From contig JAGVJP010000116.1 of NCBI GenBank assembly GCA_020051075.1, positions 1 through 46,806 on the forward strand: DNA of 46,806 bases, given 5' to 3'. Shown piece after piece: positions 43,723 to 46,806 of this stretch. The translations under genes were made by a program, and so were the position numbers. How positions within the stretch are numbered: position 1 is the first letter of the stretch; every line of letters begins with the position of its first letter. The notes under the pieces are model-generated. The model ran no database searches. It was not told where the DNA came from and saw only the letters and a list, made by a program, of their open reading frames with translations. Origin of the DNA: Parachlamydiales bacterium (GTDB lineage Bacteria; Chlamydiota; Chlamydiia; Chlamydiales; Parachlamydiaceae).

Positions 43723-43893
43723 ATTTAAGTTCGGCCAAAGAGGGCAGCAACAATAACGATAACGTTTAACAAATCAGCGAGATTATATCAAGGCAGTTTT
43801 TTACACTCCGGAAGAAAAGGGCAAAGATCCCTTTTTTAACGCTTTTGTTTCTTTGCGTTAAAATCGTTCATAAAGTCCATATCTGTCCATTTA

Positions 43894-44149
43894 GGCTATT
43901 TTCATAACTTTGTCAAAACACTCCTCCCTCTGAATAACACCTATTCTGCCCCTATCTTTCCTATCCTGCTAATTTTACAGGATGAGGAGGATAGGAAAGA
44001 TAGGGCAGGATAGCAAATATCTTACGTACCATCATCCTTTTTATCCTTCCCATCCTGTCAATTTTTACAGGATAGGGAGGATAGGAAAGATGGGGCAGGA
44101 TAGTTTGTTATTCAGGGGCTAGTGGCTTGACGAAGTTATGAAAATAGCC
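43894..44149. mobile_element. 256-bp MITE with terminal inverted repeats and 8-bp target duplication
   Basis: Ends: GGCTATTTTCATAACTTTG at 43894 and its inverse, with one mismatch in 23 bp, ending at 44149. Flanked by TCCATTTA on both sides (43886-43893 and 44150-44157). Contents: CCCTGAATAACA-type subterminal arms and two R1 palindromes, no ORF. The site without insertion occurs at 11318-11360. TIR start GGCT and 8-bp duplications fit ISL3-type transposition. Confidence 0.85.
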
Positions 44150-44157
44150 TCCATTTA

Positions 44158-44288
44158 AACTTATGCAATGACCTCTTGTGCTCTCTTATGTCTTCTCATT
44201 TCTTTATTATTTTAGTATTTATCATAGATTAACAGTGATTATACTATAATTAATAATTGTTATATTATCGTATGATAAAGTTGTAATT
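44158..44288. other. Upstream region of the large effector gene
   Basis: Very AT-rich (TATACTATAATTAATAATTG near 44238). Possible -10 hexamers, but no convincing -35. AACTTATGCAATGACCTCTT at 44159 matches the right flank of the empty MITE site. Confidence 0.35.
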
Positions 44289-46301
44289 ATGGATATTAAT
44301 CAAGGTTCGATATCACCAGAGTTAACAGAAGCACGGCGATTCGCTGCTGCGATGGGGGAATTAGCACAAAAAGGTGGTTACATCAAAGAAACGGTCACGG
44401 CAACTGGCCGAGACTATGTGCACATTCGACCAGGTCAAACGACAAGGGGCAAGATGGAATCTATAGACCTTGTTGACACTGCAAATAAGATTTCAAAATT
44501 TGCTGAAGATAATATTGAATTATTCAGCCTAAAAGAAATAAAAAATATTCAATCAGGAGTTGAAGCTTTAAAAGAACGCATTAGTACTCATCCTGATCGT
44601 TTAAGTGGAATTAAAAAATTTTTCATTTCACTCTTTTACGGTGATAATTATAAAGAATATTATAAAGGCATTTCAAGTGATATCAAAGAACGAAGTTTCA
44701 AAGATAGTTTATTAGATTCTCTTGCAAACGCTGCTTCCAAACCAGTTGTTGTCGAACAAGATGAAAAAACAAAAATGATAAATTCTTTTCTAAAAAATAA
44801 AGGAGATAACAGATCGGTCAGCAATCAGGTAGAAGATTTGTTAATAGATAAATTTAAAGAAGACAATATAGTTCTTATTGCTAAATTGAAAACATTTGGA
44901 ATTAGTGATAAAGAAATAGATAATGAAATTAAAGTGAATAAAAAATTTCAAAAACAGTTGAAGGCTGAAATCGCAACTACAAAAGAAGAAATCAAGGATA
45001 AATTAATAGAAAGATTAAATCGTATTCCTAAGGAAGATCTTGCTAACAATGAAGAAGTCCAAATTTGGGTTAAGAACTATAAACAGGAATTTGAGCCTGA
45101 ATCGGAAAAAACATGTGAACAGATCATTCAGGAATTATTGACTCCACAACCACCTGTAACCGAGAATGTTGATGAAAAAGTGATTTTACCTGAACGGCGA
45201 TCATCTTCTCTTGAGCAGATAGAATCTCGTATCACTAACTTAGAGCAGGAAGAATTCATACCGGGGTTGATAGATCTGGAGAAAAAACTCGCTAACGACT
45301 CACGCAAGGAATACTTTAACAAAATTGTTAAGCGTACAGGTATTGTTGAAGACCGGAAAGATATCCTAGCGGTGTTAACATATTTAAAAAAAACTATCTG
45401 GGGATTTTTTGTTGGTAATCAAGGATCAAAACAAGCGGATAATATTGCACGATCTCAGAATCAACCTGCTCCTTCGGAAGCAGAGAAAGAGCAATTAGAT
45501 GGCGAAAATACAATCGCACATATGTTTTACTTATACAATCATTTAGAAACAAATACCACTGATGATCCAAAGGTTTCGAAATTGAAAGATGATCTTGAAA
45601 GATCTCTTCCATTTGCGTTTGAAATTGGTTTCCTTAAGTCTCGCGCAGGTGAAAATACAGAAAGGAAAGCAGCATTATCTGAGAGGATTTACCGGGAATT
45701 ATCGACAATGAAACCAGGTCAAAAACTTTTTCTCCCCATTGGTTGTGAAGGCCATGCCACGCTCTTATCGTTGACGAAGAAGGAGGATGGGCGGGTGGAA
45801 ATTCAACATTTTAACACTGGTTTTGGACTTCAAGAACATCGAAATCTGGTGGGAAAAGAAGAGGGGCAACCCATTGCGATAAGTTTAGAGGTGGATTTAA
45901 GCCGAGAAGGAGCTGAAAAACATATTACAGAAGGATTGATAGGCTTCATTAATTCGGCACAAGTTGGGAAGTCTATGGAAGATGTCACGCGCGGACTTCA
46001 GAATTTAAACCAACATGCAGGAGTTCCCGGAGGAAAGATTACTGCTTCTGTTCGACGAAAAAAAACACAGCAAGGAGGGAATTGTTCTTACCGCTGTTTG
46101 TTAGAAGGAATCAGGGGGGCGCTAGGGGTTGATAGTTATCGAGGTTTTAAAACAGGTTTAATTAAAAAACTTAAACTTGACTATAAACAAAATTCACAAC
46201 TCAATGAAAACGACAAAATGATCGCTGGATTATCAAAAACAAAAGCAGGTGTCAAGAAAAAACAACAGAGAGAAGCTCGCCAAGCCAATCCTACTGTTTG
46301 A
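44289..46301 (+). CDS. Large effector candidate with C-terminal cysteine-protease-like triad
   Basis: 670 residues, no signal peptide. N-terminal block SPELTEARRFAAAMGELAQK recurs in the next gene and may be a type III secretion or chaperone signal. Residues ~60-430 are highly charged, helical and coiled-coil-like (KDKLIERLNRIPKEDLANNE). C-terminal third: His489 in GCEGHATLLSLTKKEDGR, Asn509 in IQHFNTGFG, Gln594/Gln595 and Cys599 in TQQGGNCSYRCLLEGIRGAL. The order His-Asn-Gln-Cys is that of CE-clan proteases and YopJ-like acetyltransferases, both common effector folds in chlamydiae. Activity and clan are inferred from order only. A Lys-rich tail ends the protein. Confidence 0.6.
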   Translation: MDINQGSISPELTEARRFAAAMGELAQKGGYIKETVTATGRDYVHIRPGQTTRGKMESIDLVDTANKISKFAEDNIELFSLKEIKNIQSGVEALKERISTHPDRLSGIKKFFISLFYGDNYKEYYKGISSDIKERSFKDSLLDSLANAASKPVVVEQDEKTKMINSFLKNKGDNRSVSNQVEDLLIDKFKEDNIVLIAKLKTFGISDKEIDNEIKVNKKFQKQLKAEIATTKEEIKDKLIERLNRIPKEDLANNEEVQIWVKNYKQEFEPESEKTCEQIIQELLTPQPPVTENVDEKVILPERRSSSLEQIESRITNLEQEEFIPGLIDLEKKLANDSRKEYFNKIVKRTGIVEDRKDILAVLTYLKKTIWGFFVGNQGSKQADNIARSQNQPAPSEAEKEQLDGENTIAHMFYLYNHLETNTTDDPKVSKLKDDLERSLPFAFEIGFLKSRAGENTERKAALSERIYRELSTMKPGQKLFLPIGCEGHATLLSLTKKEDGRVEIQHFNTGFGLQEHRNLVGKEEGQPIAISLEVDLSREGAEKHITEGLIGFINSAQVGKSMEDVTRGLQNLNQHAGVPGGKITASVRRKKTQQGGNCSYRCLLEGIRGALGVDSYRGFKTGLIKKLKLDYKQNSQLNENDKMIAGLSKTKAGVKKKQQREARQANPTV

Positions 46302-46519
46302 ATGTAAAACTCAACGATTCATTTATGCAATTAGACACTAGATCTTCTACAGGTCTTCTATTCGAGGATCGATGAACAAGAAGCTTTCGGACATAAATTC
46401 TTTCAAATTACAATTTTAAATCGTAATTCAACATCTTTTAAGGGTTTAACGTGTTAATTATAATTTAACAATATGATCGTATAATGACATTATGTTTAGT
46501 TAGATTATAAGAGGTTTGC

Positions 46520-46767
46520 ATGATTAATCCAGAACGTCCTGTCACTCTGCAAGAAGCTCAGTCATTTGCGCAGGCGATGGGACAATTGGCTGGAGAAAAG
46601 GGAAAGGACAAGGGACCTCAAGGACCTAAGGAGGTAATTGCAGAAGTCGAACCCGAACCAGATCTGCGAGCTATCGCCGAAAACAGACTTTTATCAACTC
46701 ACAGGTTTTCTTGCCAAAATTGACCATCGAAAAGCGGAAGAAGACTTCATACGCGTTAAGCTAACAT
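46520..46767 (+). pseudogene. Frameshifted short paralogue of the large effector's N-terminus
   Basis: ATG 46520 after AAGAGG. Residues 9-25 (LQEAQSFAQAMGQLAGEKG) match the start of the 44289 protein (LTEARRFAAAMGELAQKGG). The frame ends at a TGA (46721-46723). A shift near 46680 opens KTDFYQLTGFLAKIDHRKAE, then EDFIRVKLT and a TAA at 46767. It reads as a coding sequence broken by one frameshift and otherwise cut short, since the effector body is missing. Confidence 0.5.
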
Positions 46768-46806
46768 AATACACCTAATTTTAATAATTTACAATTATAC
46801 ACATAC

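Overview
The window most likely comes from a chlamydia of the Parachlamydiales (amoeba-associated, Waddlia/Criblamydia/Simkania-like). The evidence is indirect but consistent. There is a large Gly-rich autotransporter with a Cys-rich linker, a bilobed hydrophobic Inc-like protein, several eukaryote-like effector candidates (two deubiquitinase types and a phosphoinositide phosphatase), DUF1207 and LOG-type proteins, and a tmRNA. No rRNA or tRNA gene lies in the window, so the genus is not fixed.

Layout. (1) 1-1926 is the tail of an Rhs-type polymorphic toxin with its immunity gene, followed by a displaced second Rhs tip with its own immunity gene; a dispersed repeat sits at the joint. (2) 2000-2672 is a hicAB locus with intact promoter, operator and hicB but a frameshifted hicA. 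(3) 2865-4766 is a group II intron with its reverse transcriptase. (4) 4851-11126 holds the housekeeping genes mfd and alaS on the minus strand, separated by nested inverted repeats. (5) 11498-17324 is a plus-strand effector cluster: Inc-like protein, USP-family deubiquitinase, an unknown protein, and a poly-serine protein with a CX5R phosphoinositide-phosphatase signature. (6) 17614-23238 is a 1,874-residue autotransporter with about six 318-nt repeats. (7) 23246-31142 is a decaying accessory region. It contains an internally deleted L,D-transpeptidase, an alpha/beta hydrolase, a YjdF protein, an internally deleted methyltransferase, an AbiE toxin-antitoxin operon, a C39-like peptidase, a multiply frameshifted gene and an AAA ATPase. 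Three copies of a ~65-bp palindromic site divide it into two modules. (8) 31167-43722 carries a GExH-type protein, tmRNA, a Tyr-rich secreted protein, an overlapping four-gene operon (MYG1, HIT, isochorismatase-like, HEAT), a LOG-family protein, a membrane-anchored viral-tegument-like deubiquitinase (VTD) candidate, and a membrane protein/DUF1207 pair. (9) 43723-46806 has a 256-bp MITE with 8-bp target duplications, a large effector with a His-Asn-Gln-Cys arrangement, and a frameshifted paralogue of its N-terminus.

How it fits together. The most coherent theme is host manipulation: up to three ubiquitin/UBL-protease-like or cysteine-protease-like proteins and one phosphoinositide phosphatase, beside an Inc-like protein and an autotransporter. 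The second theme is genome flux. Toxin-immunity tips, TA systems, an intron, a MITE with a putative empty site in the same window, and several small palindromic repeat families sit at gene ends and in some cases supply stop codons. All functional calls are from motif reading; no database search was run.
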